Source: an uncultured Prevotellaceae bacterium
Lineage (GTDB): Bacteria > Bacteroidota > Bacteroidia > Bacteroidales > Bacteroidaceae
Assembly (NCBI GenBank): GCA_902776665.1
Contig: CACYQZ010000004.1
Span: 82,370 to 146,369, forward strand
DNA length: 64,000 nucleotides
Direction: 5' to 3'
The translations under genes were made by a program, and so were the position numbers. The notes beneath the pieces were generated by a model. That model saw only the letters and a program-made list of their open reading frames with translations, had not been told where the DNA came from and did no database searches. Below are positions 32,175 through 41,353 of the stretch, piece by piece (the first letter of the stretch is position 1; each line of letters opens with the position of its first letter).

Positions 32175-34400
32175 TTACAGCGGATCGACATCGAAGAAAA
32201 CCTGCAGGGCGGCGTTGCGCTTGTCCTGCATCAGTTGGGTTTGCGCCCGACGAAGGTACTCGCGGACACGCCGCAGGTCGATGCCATTTTCCAGTTTCAA
32301 GACGATTTTGCGGATGTGTAGCGTTTTCACTTTTGAAACGCCGGGCTTGTCGGGTCCGAGAACACGACTTCCAAAGCTCTGACGCAACAGCGAAGCCATG
32401 AAAATGGCGGCGGAATCGACGACATTTTCGTGGCGATGGCGCATGTATATATAAATAAGGTGGTGGAAGGGCGGATAGCGGAAATCGCGCCGTTCTTCGA
32501 TGAGGTCGGCATAGAAATTCGGCCAATCGTTGTTCGTAACTTGCTGAATGACAGGAAGTTCCTTGTTTTTTGTCTGAAGAAGCACCAAACCGCGCTTGCC
32601 CTTGCGTCCAGCGCGTCCGCTGACCTGTGACATCATCATAAAAGCGTGTTCGTAGGCGCGGAAATCGGGGTTGTTGAGCATCGAATCGGCATCGAGGATG
32701 CCCACGACGGCGACGCGGTCGAAGTCGAGACCCTTGGAAATCATCTGCGTGCCGATGAGCACGTTGGTGCGACCCGATGCAAAGTCGCCGATGAGCCGTT
32801 CGTAGGCGTTGCGCGAACGGGTCGTGTCGAGGTCCATCCGCGCCACACGAGCCTCGGGAAAAATATCGCGGATCTGGTCTTCGATTTTCTCCGTTCCGTA
32901 GCCTCTTCCGCGCAAATCGCGACCTTCGCAGGCCGGACATTGCGTCGGAACGGCGTAGGTGTGGCCGCAGTAGTGGCAGGTGAGCGTGTTCGTCGTCTTG
33001 TGAAGCGTCAGCGCGACATCGCAATTCTTGCATTTCGGCACCCATCCGCAGGCGTTGCACTCAATCATCGGAGCGAAACCGCGTCGATTTTGAAAAAGAA
33101 TCACCTGTTTTTGTTCGTCGAGCGCAGCGCGCATCGCCGTGAGCAACTGCGGTGAGAATGGTCCTGTCATCATCTTCCTCCGACGCAAATCTTTCACGTC
33201 AACCACCTGAATTTCAGGCAGTTCGATGCCTTGATAGCGCGTTTTCAACTCAACAAGCCCGAATTTTCCCGTCTGCGCGTTGTAATACGATTCCATCGAG
33301 GGTGTCGCCGTGCCGAGAAGGACGGGAGAGCCCATCATAATCGCAGCGGAACGGGCGTGATAGCGCGGTGCCGGGTCTTGTTGTTTGAAGGACGTTTCGT
33401 GCTCCTCATCGACGATGACGAGTCCGAGTCGCTGAAACGGAAGGAAAACCGCCGACCGCGCCCCGAGAATCACGTCGTAAGGCTCGTCGGAAAGTTGTTT
33501 TTGCCAGATTTCGACGCGCTCGGCATCGCTGTATTTCGAATGGTAAATGCCCAACCGATTGCCGAAAACGCGGCGCAATCGCTCCATCATCTGCACGGTC
33601 AGGGCAATTTCGGGCAGCAGATAAAGCACCTGACGGCCTTCGTCGAGGACTTTTTGGATGAGGTGGATGTAGATTTCAGTCTTTCCGCTCGACGTGACGC
33701 CGTGCAGCAACACGACGCGCTTGTTTTCAAACTGCGATTGAATCTCGTTGAAGGCCTTCTGCTGTGGTTCGCTCAAAGGCTTGATTTGCTCGGGATGCGG
33801 CTCGCCACCGTGGTTCAACCGCCCCACTTCACGCTCGTAAGTATAAAGGATTTTGCGGTCGATGAGCGCTTTCAGCACCGCCGAAGTGCAGTGGCTTTCG
33901 TTCATCAGTTCGTCGCGGGTAATATCTGAATTTTCGTAATCGAAACTCAGAAATTCCGCCAACACCTTCTGCTGTTTTTCCGCCCGATGGAGCATATCTA
34001 AAGCCAAGTGCAGCGCCTGTTCCGAGCGATACGCCTCGCAAAGTCCGATGCACGTCTCCGTTTTCGGCTGATAACCATCCTCATTTTTCAGTCCGGCAGG
34101 CAGCGCCGCGTTCATCACCTCGCCCAACGGAGCCATATAATAGTCGCTAATCCATTGCCACAATCGAAGTTGTTCTGGAAGGATAATCGGATGAGTATCA
34201 AGGATTTCAATGACATTTTTTGTGTCGAAATCAGGTTTTTCGTCGTGCAGTCTGACGGCAATGGCCGTGTATCGCTTCGATTTGTTGAACGGCACCACCA
34301 CGCGCACACCTGCCAGCACCTGCGCCGCTAGTTCATCGCTGACACCGTAGGTAAAAAGCCCTTCGAGGGGCAACGGCAGTATCACATCGACGTAACGCAT
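32175..34400 (-). CDS. priA: Primosomal replication restart helicase PriA
   Basis: 741 residues. N-terminal 3'-DNA-binding domain (DVILPLPLEGLFTYGV), Walker A GVTSSGKT (234-241), Walker B VDEEHE, and the zinc-binding cysteine cluster CNACGWVPKCKNC ... CHYCG ... CPAC between the helicase lobes. Later helicase motifs GTEKIEDQI, LIGTQMISKGLDFDRV and QVSGRAGRKGKRG are intact. PriA restarts stalled forks. It lies 3 bases after the flippase-like gene, likely in one leftward operon with pdxA, and abuts the convergent 7TM-HD gene. Confidence 0.97.
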   Translation of the reverse strand: MRYVDVILPLPLEGLFTYGVSDELAAQVLAGVRVVVPFNKSKRYTAIAVRLHDEKPDFDTKNVIEILDTHPIILPEQLRLWQWISDYYMAPLGEVMNAALPAGLKNEDGYQPKTETCIGLCEAYRSEQALHLALDMLHRAEKQQKVLAEFLSFDYENSDITRDELMNESHCTSAVLKALIDRKILYTYEREVGRLNHGGEPHPEQIKPLSEPQQKAFNEIQSQFENKRVVLLHGVTSSGKTEIYIHLIQKVLDEGRQVLYLLPEIALTVQMMERLRRVFGNRLGIYHSKYSDAERVEIWQKQLSDEPYDVILGARSAVFLPFQRLGLVIVDEEHETSFKQQDPAPRYHARSAAIMMGSPVLLGTATPSMESYYNAQTGKFGLVELKTRYQGIELPEIQVVDVKDLRRRKMMTGPFSPQLLTAMRAALDEQKQVILFQNRRGFAPMIECNACGWVPKCKNCDVALTLHKTTNTLTCHYCGHTYAVPTQCPACEGRDLRGRGYGTEKIEDQIRDIFPEARVARMDLDTTRSRNAYERLIGDFASGRTNVLIGTQMISKGLDFDRVAVVGILDADSMLNNPDFRAYEHAFMMMSQVSGRAGRKGKRGLVLLQTKNKELPVIQQVTNNDWPNFYADLIEERRDFRYPPFHHLIYIYMRHRHENVVDSAAIFMASLLRQSFGSRVLGPDKPGVSKVKTLHIRKIVLKLENGIDLRRVREYLRRAQTQLMQDKRNAALQVFFDVDPL

Positions 34401-34403
34401 TGC

Positions 34404-35399
34404 TCAACCCTCAGTTTTTCGCTTGTCAAACTTGATGAGCAGCAGTCCGATTCCCGTCCAAATCAGTTCGCGGAGTCGCACGATGAGGGCAACGAAAGTG
34501 CCTGCGCTGGCGCTCATTCCCAAACCGTTGACCGACATAAAAAATCCACCCTCACGACCGCCGAGTTGCAGCGGCATAAAGAAGAGCATATTGGCAAAAA
34601 GCGAGGTGAATGCAAGGATGAGAATACACTGGATGAAGTTCACCGAGGGCATCAGAATGAGCAGCACGAAGAAGATTTCGAGGGCGCCTCCGATGCGGCA
34701 AAGCAGTTCGAGGAGCACGGCTGCGACGAAAGTTTTCGGATTCTGACGATGGAGGGCGGCAATCTGGTGGTCGATGGTGTCGAGTTGTTCGCGATGCTTT
34801 TCGATGAAAGGCTGCGCCCATTTTTTGACGATGGGAATGTGGCGAAGAAGATTTAAAACCCTGACAGCCAATCCCTTACGATAGCCCGCAATGAAAAACC
34901 AAAGTCCGAGCAGACAAAACGCACCCACCAGCGTGAGCATTGTCGCCATGAAAACATTGACGGGTTGCGTGAGGATATAGAGGAAAATCGACAGCAGCCA
35001 AAACCAGAAATGGCTGAAAATGTGGGTCATCGCATAGAGAATGACCGACGAAGAGGCTCGCTCGGTACCGATTTTCGGGGCGAGTTCCATCACGCGATAG
35101 GGTTCGCCGCCCATCAGTCCGCCGGGTGTCGCATAGTTCAACGCGAAACCGCTGACGGTGATTTTATAGAGCCACCAGAACGAAAACGGCGGTTTTTCGT
35201 CGCTCTGACTGCGGATAATGACGTACCACGCCGTAGCGTTGAGCATATAGAGCAGGCTCCACAGCGCGACGACCGCGAAAAACCAGTAGCCGGCGTGTTT
35301 CAACCCCTGCCACACCTCGGCGAAGTCGAGTTGCGTCACCATCACCGCCAGCACCAGTAGGCCGAAGATGAAAAATGCGTTTTGGTGTTTTTTCTTCAT
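34404..35399 (-). CDS. Lysylphosphatidylglycerol synthase TM-region/flippase-like membrane protein (UPF0104)
   Basis: About 331 residues from [20 protein letters not shown]. There are six to eight hydrophobic segments, with the family pattern [19 protein letters not shown] and the C-terminal [16 protein letters not shown]. These proteins, related to the MprF membrane domain and the Dolichol-linked flippase-like family, are thought to move lipid-linked molecules; the substrate is unknown. The ATG overlaps the pdxA stop (ATGA), so translation is coupled. The ATG at 35504 is rejected because it lies deep inside pdxA. Confidence 0.85.
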   Translation of the reverse strand: MKKKHQNAFFIFGLLVLAVMVTQLDFAEVWQGLKHAGYWFFAVVALWSLLYMLNATAWYVIIRSQSDEKPPFSFWWLYKITVSGFALNYATPGGLMGGEPYRVMELAPKIGTERASSSVILYAMTHIFSHFWFWLLSIFLYILTQPVNVFMATMLTLVGAFCLLGLWFFIAGYRKGLAVRVLNLLRHIPIVKKWAQPFIEKHREQLDTIDHQIAALHRQNPKTFVAAVLLELLCRIGGALEIFFVLLILMPSVNFIQCILILAFTSLFANMLFFMPLQLGGREGGFFMSVNGLGMSASAGTFVALIVRLRELIWTGIGLLLIKFDKRKTEG

Positions 35400-36412
35400 T
35401 TGGGAACGGCAAATCGCACTTTTTCGCCGTCGTCGCGACGCTCGTGGAACAATTTCGGCAGCGGATTGGCCAAGGGAGCATCGTAGTTGCGGCGATTCCG
35501 ACAAATGTCGATGGCCATATAAACCGCCTGACGGAAGGAATTTTCATCGGTCACGCCCTTGCCGGCATTCGTGTGGCAGGTCGTGTCCAACGGCATTGTG
35601 CAGGGAACGGGCAATCCAGCCACGCAGACGATGCTATCCGACGACGACAAGGCACGGAACGGGATGGTTCCTTGGTCGTGATACATCGCCAGAATGCCGT
35701 CGAAAGCCAGATAATTGTCGGAACCGAAGAAATCGCCTGCCGGATAAGGTCCGAAAGCTTGTTTTCCCTTGCTGACGAGTTCGTCGATGGCCGGACGGAT
35801 GATTTCTGCCTCTTCCGTACCGTCGCCATTGGGGTTCAGTGCCAACACCGCCACTCGCGGATTGCTGATGCGCAGGTCGCGTTTCAGCAGGTCGAACAGC
35901 AGTTCGGCTTTCTTGCAAATATTCTCTTTCGTCACCTTTGAAACGGCATCTTTCATCGGCGTGTCGGTGTTCAGAAGTGCCACGCGCAGGTTCTGGTCCA
36001 TCATCACGACGAGTCCCTGTCGCTTCACCTCATTGTTTTGTGCGACGGGCGAGAGCACGAGCGCGTCGAAACGACCCTCTTTTTGGTCTTCGATGGCCTT
36101 TTTCAGGGCTTTTCCGCCTGCTGCGGTCGCCTCTTCCGTCGGCACACCGAGTTCCACTTTCACTTCCTCGTCGAAACAAGTCAGCAGGTTCAATTTTCCG
36201 TCGCGGATGTCGTCGGCGGAAGAGATGATGCTAAACGTGGTTTCCACGCCCAAAGCCTTGCGGTGATAGGCCGCCACCTTCGGTGAACCGTAGATGACGG
36301 GCGTGCATAATTCGAGCATTTCGGGAACCGAGAATGCCTTGAAAATCAGTTCATATCCGACACCGTTTGTGTCGCCGTGCGTAAGCGCTACGCGAATTTT
36401 CTTGTCGTCCAT
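35396..36412 (-). CDS. pdxA: 4-hydroxythreonine-4-phosphate dehydrogenase PdxA
   Basis: 338 residues from [20 protein letters not shown]; an in-frame ATG 15 bases upstream lies in an AT-rich repeat (aattaacaatttagaatt) and is not preferred. The metal-binding and NAD motifs are visible: [13 protein letters not shown] (metal His-Asp) and a C-terminal [14 protein letters not shown]. PdxA acts in pyridoxal 5'-phosphate synthesis. It heads a probable operon pdxA, flippase-like protein, priA. The [10 protein letters not shown] variant of the usual GDPAGIGPE start I recall as common in Bacteroidetes. Confidence 0.93.
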   Translation of the reverse strand: MDDKKIRVALTHGDTNGVGYELIFKAFSVPEMLELCTPVIYGSPKVAAYHRKALGVETTFSIISSADDIRDGKLNLLTCFDEEVKVELGVPTEEATAAGGKALKKAIEDQKEGRFDALVLSPVAQNNEVKRQGLVVMMDQNLRVALLNTDTPMKDAVSKVTKENICKKAELLFDLLKRDLRISNPRVAVLALNPNGDGTEEAEIIRPAIDELVSKGKQAFGPYPAGDFFGSDNYLAFDGILAMYHDQGTIPFRALSSSDSIVCVAGLPVPCTMPLDTTCHTNAGKGVTDENSFRQAVYMAIDICRNRRNYDAPLANPLPKLFHERRDDGEKVRFAVPK

Positions 36413-36474
36413 TTTTATAATTAACAATTTAGAATTAATAATTATGATTTCATATTTTTTTCACTCCACACTCC

Positions 36475-37533
36475 TCACTTCTCACTTTTCGTAATCAACA
36501 TCCCACAGGCCGCCTGAATGTCCTCGCCACGCGATGCGCGAATCGTCGTGAAACAGCCGTGCTGCGTGAGGTAGTCGCGCAGTCGGAGCATCGTTGCATC
36601 GTCGGTGCCGCGCAGGGGAACATCCGGAATCTGGTGGAAGCGGATGAGGTTGATGCGGCAGTCGAGCCCTTGCAGCAGTTTGACGATGGCTCTGGCGTGC
36701 GCCAAAGTGTCGTTCACACCCTCGAAAACGATGTATTCAAACGACAGGCGACGCTGATGGGCGAAGTCGTAACCGCGCAGCAGTTCGATGGTTTCCGCAA
36801 TCGGCATCGCTCGCTCGGCAGGCATCAGTTCGCTGCGGAGTTCGTGGCTCGGGGCGTGCAGGCTGACGGCGATGTGGCAGTCGCATTCGTCGAGCAGTCG
36901 CTGGAGTTTTCCGCGGATTCCGACGGTGCTCACCGTGATGCGGCGCGGACTCCACGCCCAACCCCAGTCAGCCGTCAGAATTTCGATGGCTTTCAGCACC
37001 GCGTCGAGGTTGTCCAACGGTTCGCCCTGCCCCATAAACACGATGTTTGTCAGTTGTTCGGCCTCGGGCAGCGCGAAGATTTGGTTCAGGATGTCGGCCA
37101 CCGTCAGATGGCCCTCGAAACCCTGTTTTCCCGTCTGGCAAAAGAGGCAGTTCATCTTGCAACCCACCTGACACGACACGCAGAGCGTGGCGCGGTCGCC
37201 GTCGGGGATGAAGACGGTTTCGACGTGGAGCCTCTCCCCCATCCCCTCTCCAGAAAGAGAGGGGAGTTTTTCGACTGGAAAGAGATATTTGATGGTCCCG
37301 TCCGCCGACCTTTGACAATCGACAGGTTCCATTCGTCCCACCTCGCACACGGCCTTCAGCCGCTCGCGATTCTGCTTCGAGAGGTTCGTCATTTCGTCGA
37401 TGTCGGCGACGCGCTTCCCATAGAGCCACTGCGCCATCTGACCGCCTGTGAAGGCAGGCATTCCCAATTCCACCGCCATCGCTTTCAGTTCGGGCAGCGT
37501 CATTCCAAGGAGTCGCTTTTTAGGGTCGTTCAT
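36475..37533 (-). CDS. rlmN: 23S rRNA A2503 / tRNA A37 methyltransferase RlmN with repeat insertion
   Basis: 352 residues. Radical-SAM cluster motif CKMNCLFC in CQVGCKMNCLFCQTG, then FMGQGEPLDN and VSTVGIRGKL. A C-terminal FTTIRASRGEDIQAACGML carries the conserved Cys that forms the protein-RNA adduct. Just before ATLCVSCQ, where family members have a short strand, there is LPSLSGEGMGERL, encoded by a G-rich dispersed repeat (37229-37266); the frame is kept. The product methylates C2 of A2503 in 23S rRNA. It has its own promoter, divergent from the GT2 gene. Confidence 0.95.
   Translation of the reverse strand: MNDPKKRLLGMTLPELKAMAVELGMPAFTGGQMAQWLYGKRVADIDEMTNLSKQNRERLKAVCEVGRMEPVDCQRSADGTIKYLFPVEKLPSLSGEGMGERLHVETVFIPDGDRATLCVSCQVGCKMNCLFCQTGKQGFEGHLTVADILNQIFALPEAEQLTNIVFMGQGEPLDNLDAVLKAIEILTADWGWAWSPRRITVSTVGIRGKLQRLLDECDCHIAVSLHAPSHELRSELMPAERAMPIAETIELLRGYDFAHQRRLSFEYIVFEGVNDTLAHARAIVKLLQGLDCRINLIRFHQIPDVPLRGTDDATMLRLRDYLTQHGCFTTIRASRGEDIQAACGMLITKSEK
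37229..37266. repeat. G-rich dispersed element inside rlmN
   Basis: ctctcccccatcccctctcc followed by agaaagagaggggag, an imperfect inverted repeat. On the coding strand it gives PSLSGEGMGER inside RlmN. Confidence 0.75.
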
Positions 37534-37567
37534 CGTTTCATCGAGCGATTTTTCACTTTTCGACTTG

Positions 37568-37625
37568 CAAAGTTACAAATTTTTCGCCTCATTTGATCAA
37601 ACTTCAACTTTTTTTTATATTTTTG
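37568..37625. promoter_or_regulatory. Divergent promoters of rlmN and the GT2 gene
   Basis: Minus strand: TTTG (37601-37598), TAACTTTG (37575-37568), spacer 22. Plus strand: TTTG (37592-37595), TATTTTTG (37618-37625), spacer 22. Both spacers are slightly long and the two promoters overlap, so they may compete. Confidence 0.5.
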
Positions 37626-37663
37626 CGCTCAAATAGACATTTACAGACAAAATTCGACGAAAA

Positions 37664-39016
37664 ATGAAACCAAAAATCGAACATATCACATTGCAATCCA
37701 ACGGACTGCCATCGACGCAGGAATTGTTGGACATCGCAGGAAAAATGACGGGCGACTACCTGCTGCTAAACTTGAAACCGACCATCGTGGAAATGGGCGA
37801 CAATGCCCTGCCCCGACTGATTCGTGTGGCGGAAGAAACCGACGCGGCGATGGTCTATAGCGACTATCTGGCCGTGAAAGAGGGCGAAACGGAGCGCCAT
37901 CCCGTCATTGATTATCAGGAGGGTTCGCTGCGCGACGACTTCGACTTCGGACAGGTGGTGCTGATTCGCACGAAATGGCTGAAAAAATGGGGCGAGGAGG
38001 TGGCTGCGGACGAAAATCGGCACTACCAATTCGCTGCGTGGTACGATTTTCGCCTGTTTTTGAGCCGTTGCGGACTGCTTTTTCACCTGAACGAAACGCT
38101 TTACACGATTGTCGAAGAGGACACGCGCAAGAGCGGCGAAAAGCAGTTCGACTACGTGAATCCGCGCAACCGAGAGGTGCAAATCGAGATGGAACGCGCC
38201 TGCACGGAGCATCTGCGGCTGTTGAACGCGCTCATCGACACGACTTCCTACGGCGACATCGACTTCAACGAGCGCGATTTCGAGGTGGAGGCGTCGGTTG
38301 TCATTCCCGTTTTCAACCGTGCGAAAACCGTCGCCGATGCCGTGAAAAGTGCCCTTTCGCAAGAAACGAAATTCGCGTTCAACGTCATCGTGGTCGATAA
38401 CCATTCGACCGACGGAACCGCCGAAATTCTCGCGGAACTCGCCCGTGAAAATGGAAAATTGATTGTTCTCAACCCCTCTCGGCGCGATTTGGGCATCGGC
38501 GGCTGTTGGAATTTAGCCATCAACAACGAGCATTGCGGTCGGTTCGCCGTACAACTCGACAGCGACGACCTTTATTCCTCGCCGCAGACGCTTCAAAAAA
38601 TCGTCGAAGCGTTCCACGAACAGCGTGCCGCGATGATTGTCGGCAGTTATCGGATGTGCAATTTCCAACTCGAAACATTGCCGCCCGGCATCATCGACCA
38701 CCGCGAATGGACCGACGAAAACGGACCGAACAACGCACTGAGAATCAACGGTTTAGGTGCGCCGAGAGCCTTTTTCACGCCACTCGCCCAACAAATTCAA
38801 TTTCCGAACACGTCCTACGGCGAAGACTACGCGATGGGCTTGGTGTTCAGCCGTCAGTGGCGCATCGGCCGCATTTACGACGAACTCTATCTCTGCCGCC
38901 GTTGGGAGGGCAACAGCGATGCCGCCCTGCCTGTCGAAAAAGTGAATGCGAACAACCTCTACAAAGACCGCCTGCGCACGATGGAACTAATGGCACGGCG
39001 GAAAATGAACCAATAA
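37664..39016 (+). CDS. GT2-family glycosyltransferase
   Basis: 450 residues. An N-terminal half of about 205 residues with glycosyltransferase-like pieces (AMVYSDYLAVKEGE; RTKWLKKWGEE) precedes a complete GT-A domain: ASVVIPVFNRAKTVADAVKS, VDNHSTDGTAEIL, and the metal motif VQLDSDDLY (Asp-Ser-Asp). No signal peptide or membrane segment. Sugar donor and acceptor are unknown. The next gene starts 1 base after its stop, so the product probably works with the DUF4922/SpoIID protein. The first half may be a degenerate second GT-A domain. Confidence 0.85.
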   Translation: MKPKIEHITLQSNGLPSTQELLDIAGKMTGDYLLLNLKPTIVEMGDNALPRLIRVAEETDAAMVYSDYLAVKEGETERHPVIDYQEGSLRDDFDFGQVVLIRTKWLKKWGEEVAADENRHYQFAAWYDFRLFLSRCGLLFHLNETLYTIVEEDTRKSGEKQFDYVNPRNREVQIEMERACTEHLRLLNALIDTTSYGDIDFNERDFEVEASVVIPVFNRAKTVADAVKSALSQETKFAFNVIVVDNHSTDGTAEILAELARENGKLIVLNPSRRDLGIGGCWNLAINNEHCGRFAVQLDSDDLYSSPQTLQKIVEAFHEQRAAMIVGSYRMCNFQLETLPPGIIDHREWTDENGPNNALRINGLGAPRAFFTPLAQQIQFPNTSYGEDYAMGLVFSRQWRIGRIYDELYLCRRWEGNSDAALPVEKVNANNLYKDRLRTMELMARRKMNQ

Positions 39017-39017
39017 G

Positions 39018-41348
39018 ATGAAAATCAACGAGTTTTTCAACGGACAACTGGCGCAATGGCCCGAGGCAAGGCAACGCTACGATGATTTGGCGAAAGTGCA
39101 GACGAAAACCTTTGCCGAAAACGGTTTGCGCGTGCAGTGGAATCCCGCTCGGATGGTCTCGACAGGGGCGAAAATCGACGCGAAAAGCCTTGAAAAACGG
39201 CCTTGCTTCCTCTGTGCAGCGAATCGTCCGTCGAACCAGTTTTCCGAGTTGATTGAAGATGCCGTCAGCGGTGAACAATACGAATTGCTCGTCAATCCGT
39301 TCCCGATTCTGCCGATGCACTTCACCATTCCGTCGAAGTCGCACCAGCCGCAGCGAATCGACGGCCACTACACGATGGTTCACCAACTGACGGCGAAATT
39401 TCCCAACCTGACCGTTTTTTATAATGGCCCTCGCTGCGGGGCTTCCGCGCCCGACCACCTGCATTTGCAGGCTGGCGCAGGCGATTCACTTCCGTTGCGA
39501 CAGCATTGGACTCGGTTGCAAGAGCGTTTGAAGACGATTTTCGCCTTCGACGACGGCGATTCGATGGCACTTTTGACCGATTTTGCGGTCCCGGCCTTCG
39601 TGATTCGCAGTAAAAATGCCGAAAACGACCGTCGATTGTTTGAAAAACTCTATCATCGCCTCGAAACCACCCAACTATCAACACCCAACACCCAACACCC
39701 AACACCCAACACCCTTGACGAGCCGATGATGAACATTGTGGCGTGGCGCGAGGGCGACACGGCGGTTTCCGTCGTTTTTCCGCGCCGAAAACACCGTCCC
39801 GACTGCTATTTTGCCGAGGGCGACGACCAGATGCTCGTCAGTCCGGGTGCGCTCGACGTGGCTGGCCTCATCATCACGCCGCGACAGCACGATTTCGAGC
39901 AAATCACTGCTGAAAAAGCCGAGAAAATCTTGCAAGAATGTGCCATCGACGAGGTTTTGGCGCAACAAATCGCCGAAAAAATCGTGCTCGACAATGTTTC
40001 GGCAGAAAAACGCGATGGCAAGGCTCAAAAATCTGCCCCGACCGTCACCGTCGGCATCGTCAGCGCACAGGAAATCAAATTTTCACTGAACGGAGCATAT
40101 TCCGTCGATAGAATCGAAATCAAGGGCGCACAAGTCGCCACGTTTGAAAACGGAGCGATTGTTTGGAACAAAAAACGATATAACCAGTTGATTTTCAAAC
40201 CATTATCCGACGAATCATCCTTCACGATTGAAGATGTCACCATCGGCGTCGATTTCCATTGGAATCGCAAGGAAAATCAAACTTTCCGAGGAATGCTTCG
40301 ACTGTCGATTGACGACGATAAAATATTGGTTATCAACGAATTATCCGTAGAACAATATCTCGAAAGCGTCATTTCGAGCGAGATGAGCGCCACTTCGTCG
40401 CTCGAACTACTCAAAGCCCACGCCGTGATTTCGCGCTCGTGGCTTTTGGCGCAAATCGAAGGAAAAAAGAGAAATTCCGAGGTTGAAAATTCGGAAAAAT
40501 CAATTCAAAATTCAACATTCAACATTCAACATTCAACCCTCATCCGCTGGTACGACCGCGAAGACCACGCGCTGTTCGACGTTTGCGCCGACGACCATTG
40601 CCAGCGCTATCAGGGCATCACGCGCATCACGAATCCACTTGTCGCCGAGGCTGTCAGAGCCACGCGTGGGCAGGTGCTGACATTTTCAACACCCAACACC
40701 CAACACCCAACACCTACCATCTGCGACACCCGTTTTTCCAAGTGTTGCGGCGGTCGCACCGAGGAGTTCCAATATTGCTGGGAAGACGTGGTAAAACCCT
40801 ATCTCACGTCGGTGGAATGTCCGTTTTGCCACACGCAAGACGCCGCGCTCATTCGTCAGGTCTTGAACGACTACGACCAAGAAACGCCCGATTTCTACGA
40901 GTGGACGGAGGTCATCAGCAGCGAACAAATCGCCGAATGGCTGCGCACGAAGCACCACATCGACTTGGGCAACATCACCGACCTGATTCCACTTGAACGT
41001 GGCAAGAGCGGTCGCATCTGGAAACTCGAAATCGTCGGCACGAAGGGCAGTTTCACCATCGGGAAAGAACTCGAAATTCGTCGAACACTGTCCGACACCC
41101 ACCTGAAAAGCAGTTGGTTCGAGGTCGAAAAAGTCGAAAATCACCATCCATCACCCACCACCCATCACCCATCACCCAACACCCAACACCCATCACCCAC
41201 CACCCAATTCATCCTGAAAGGCAAAGGCTGGGGCCACGGCGTCGGACTCTGTCAAATCGGGGCCGCCGTGATGGGCGAGAATGGATATTCATACAAAGAA
41301 ATCCTCAGTCATTATTATCAGAAAACGAACATTCAGAAAATATATTAA
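39018..41348 (+). CDS. Fusion of DUF4922 (HIT/GalT-like) and SpoIID/LytB domains
   Basis: 776 residues. Residues 1-320 are DUF4922-like: cysteine pair CFLCAANRP and ASAPDHLHLQ with the His147-x-His149-x-Gln151 of nucleotide phosphorylases and GalT. From about residue 345 a SpoIID domain follows: VSSEMSATSSLELLKAHAV-type segment (written SSEMSATSS at 455-463), with the catalytic Glu near 456, and the end GKGWGHGVGLCQIGA, the hallmark of SpoIID lytic transglycosylases. No signal peptide is seen, odd for a wall enzyme. Four tandem-repeat inserts lie in it (39668-39713, 40503-40537, 40687-40714, 41141-41207), all in frame. Confidence 0.85.
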   Translation: MKINEFFNGQLAQWPEARQRYDDLAKVQTKTFAENGLRVQWNPARMVSTGAKIDAKSLEKRPCFLCAANRPSNQFSELIEDAVSGEQYELLVNPFPILPMHFTIPSKSHQPQRIDGHYTMVHQLTAKFPNLTVFYNGPRCGASAPDHLHLQAGAGDSLPLRQHWTRLQERLKTIFAFDDGDSMALLTDFAVPAFVIRSKNAENDRRLFEKLYHRLETTQLSTPNTQHPTPNTLDEPMMNIVAWREGDTAVSVVFPRRKHRPDCYFAEGDDQMLVSPGALDVAGLIITPRQHDFEQITAEKAEKILQECAIDEVLAQQIAEKIVLDNVSAEKRDGKAQKSAPTVTVGIVSAQEIKFSLNGAYSVDRIEIKGAQVATFENGAIVWNKKRYNQLIFKPLSDESSFTIEDVTIGVDFHWNRKENQTFRGMLRLSIDDDKILVINELSVEQYLESVISSEMSATSSLELLKAHAVISRSWLLAQIEGKKRNSEVENSEKSIQNSTFNIQHSTLIRWYDREDHALFDVCADDHCQRYQGITRITNPLVAEAVRATRGQVLTFSTPNTQHPTPTICDTRFSKCCGGRTEEFQYCWEDVVKPYLTSVECPFCHTQDAALIRQVLNDYDQETPDFYEWTEVISSEQIAEWLRTKHHIDLGNITDLIPLERGKSGRIWKLEIVGTKGSFTIGKELEIRRTLSDTHLKSSWFEVEKVENHHPSPTTHHPSPNTQHPSPTTQFILKGKGWGHGVGLCQIGAAVMGENGYSYKEILSHYYQKTNIQKIY
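39668..39713. repeat. 7-base tandem array, first insert in the DUF4922/SpoIID gene
   Basis: Degenerate caacacc units (with one caactat) encode [16 protein letters not shown] between the DUF4922 subregions. Confidence 0.9.
40503..40537. repeat. 7-base tandem array (cattcaa type) in the DUF4922/SpoIID gene
   Basis: Units cattcaa repeated, flanked by aattcaaa; encodes QNSTFNIQHST just before LIRWYDRED. Confidence 0.85.
40687..40714. repeat. 7-base tandem array, third insert in the DUF4922/SpoIID gene
   Basis: Four units caacacc encode [10 protein letters not shown] before ICDTRFSKCCGG. Confidence 0.9.
41141..41207. repeat. Long 7-base tandem array before the SpoIID C-terminal motif
   Basis: About nine degenerate units (cacccat, cacccac, cacccaa) encode a His/Pro/Ser/Thr-rich stretch (HHPSPTTHHPSPNTQ...) directly before FILKGKGWGHGVGL. 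Confidence 0.9.
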
Positions 41349-41353
41349 ACGTA

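Noticed and set aside
39668-39713. Repeats on the opposite strand read as Gly/Val/Cys/Trp-rich peptides
   Set aside because: Antisense reading of the 7-base arrays; no gene context.
41141-41207. CRISPR-like array in the SpoIID gene region
   Set aside because: Units are 7 bases with no spacers and no cas genes nearby; it is a tandem coding repeat.
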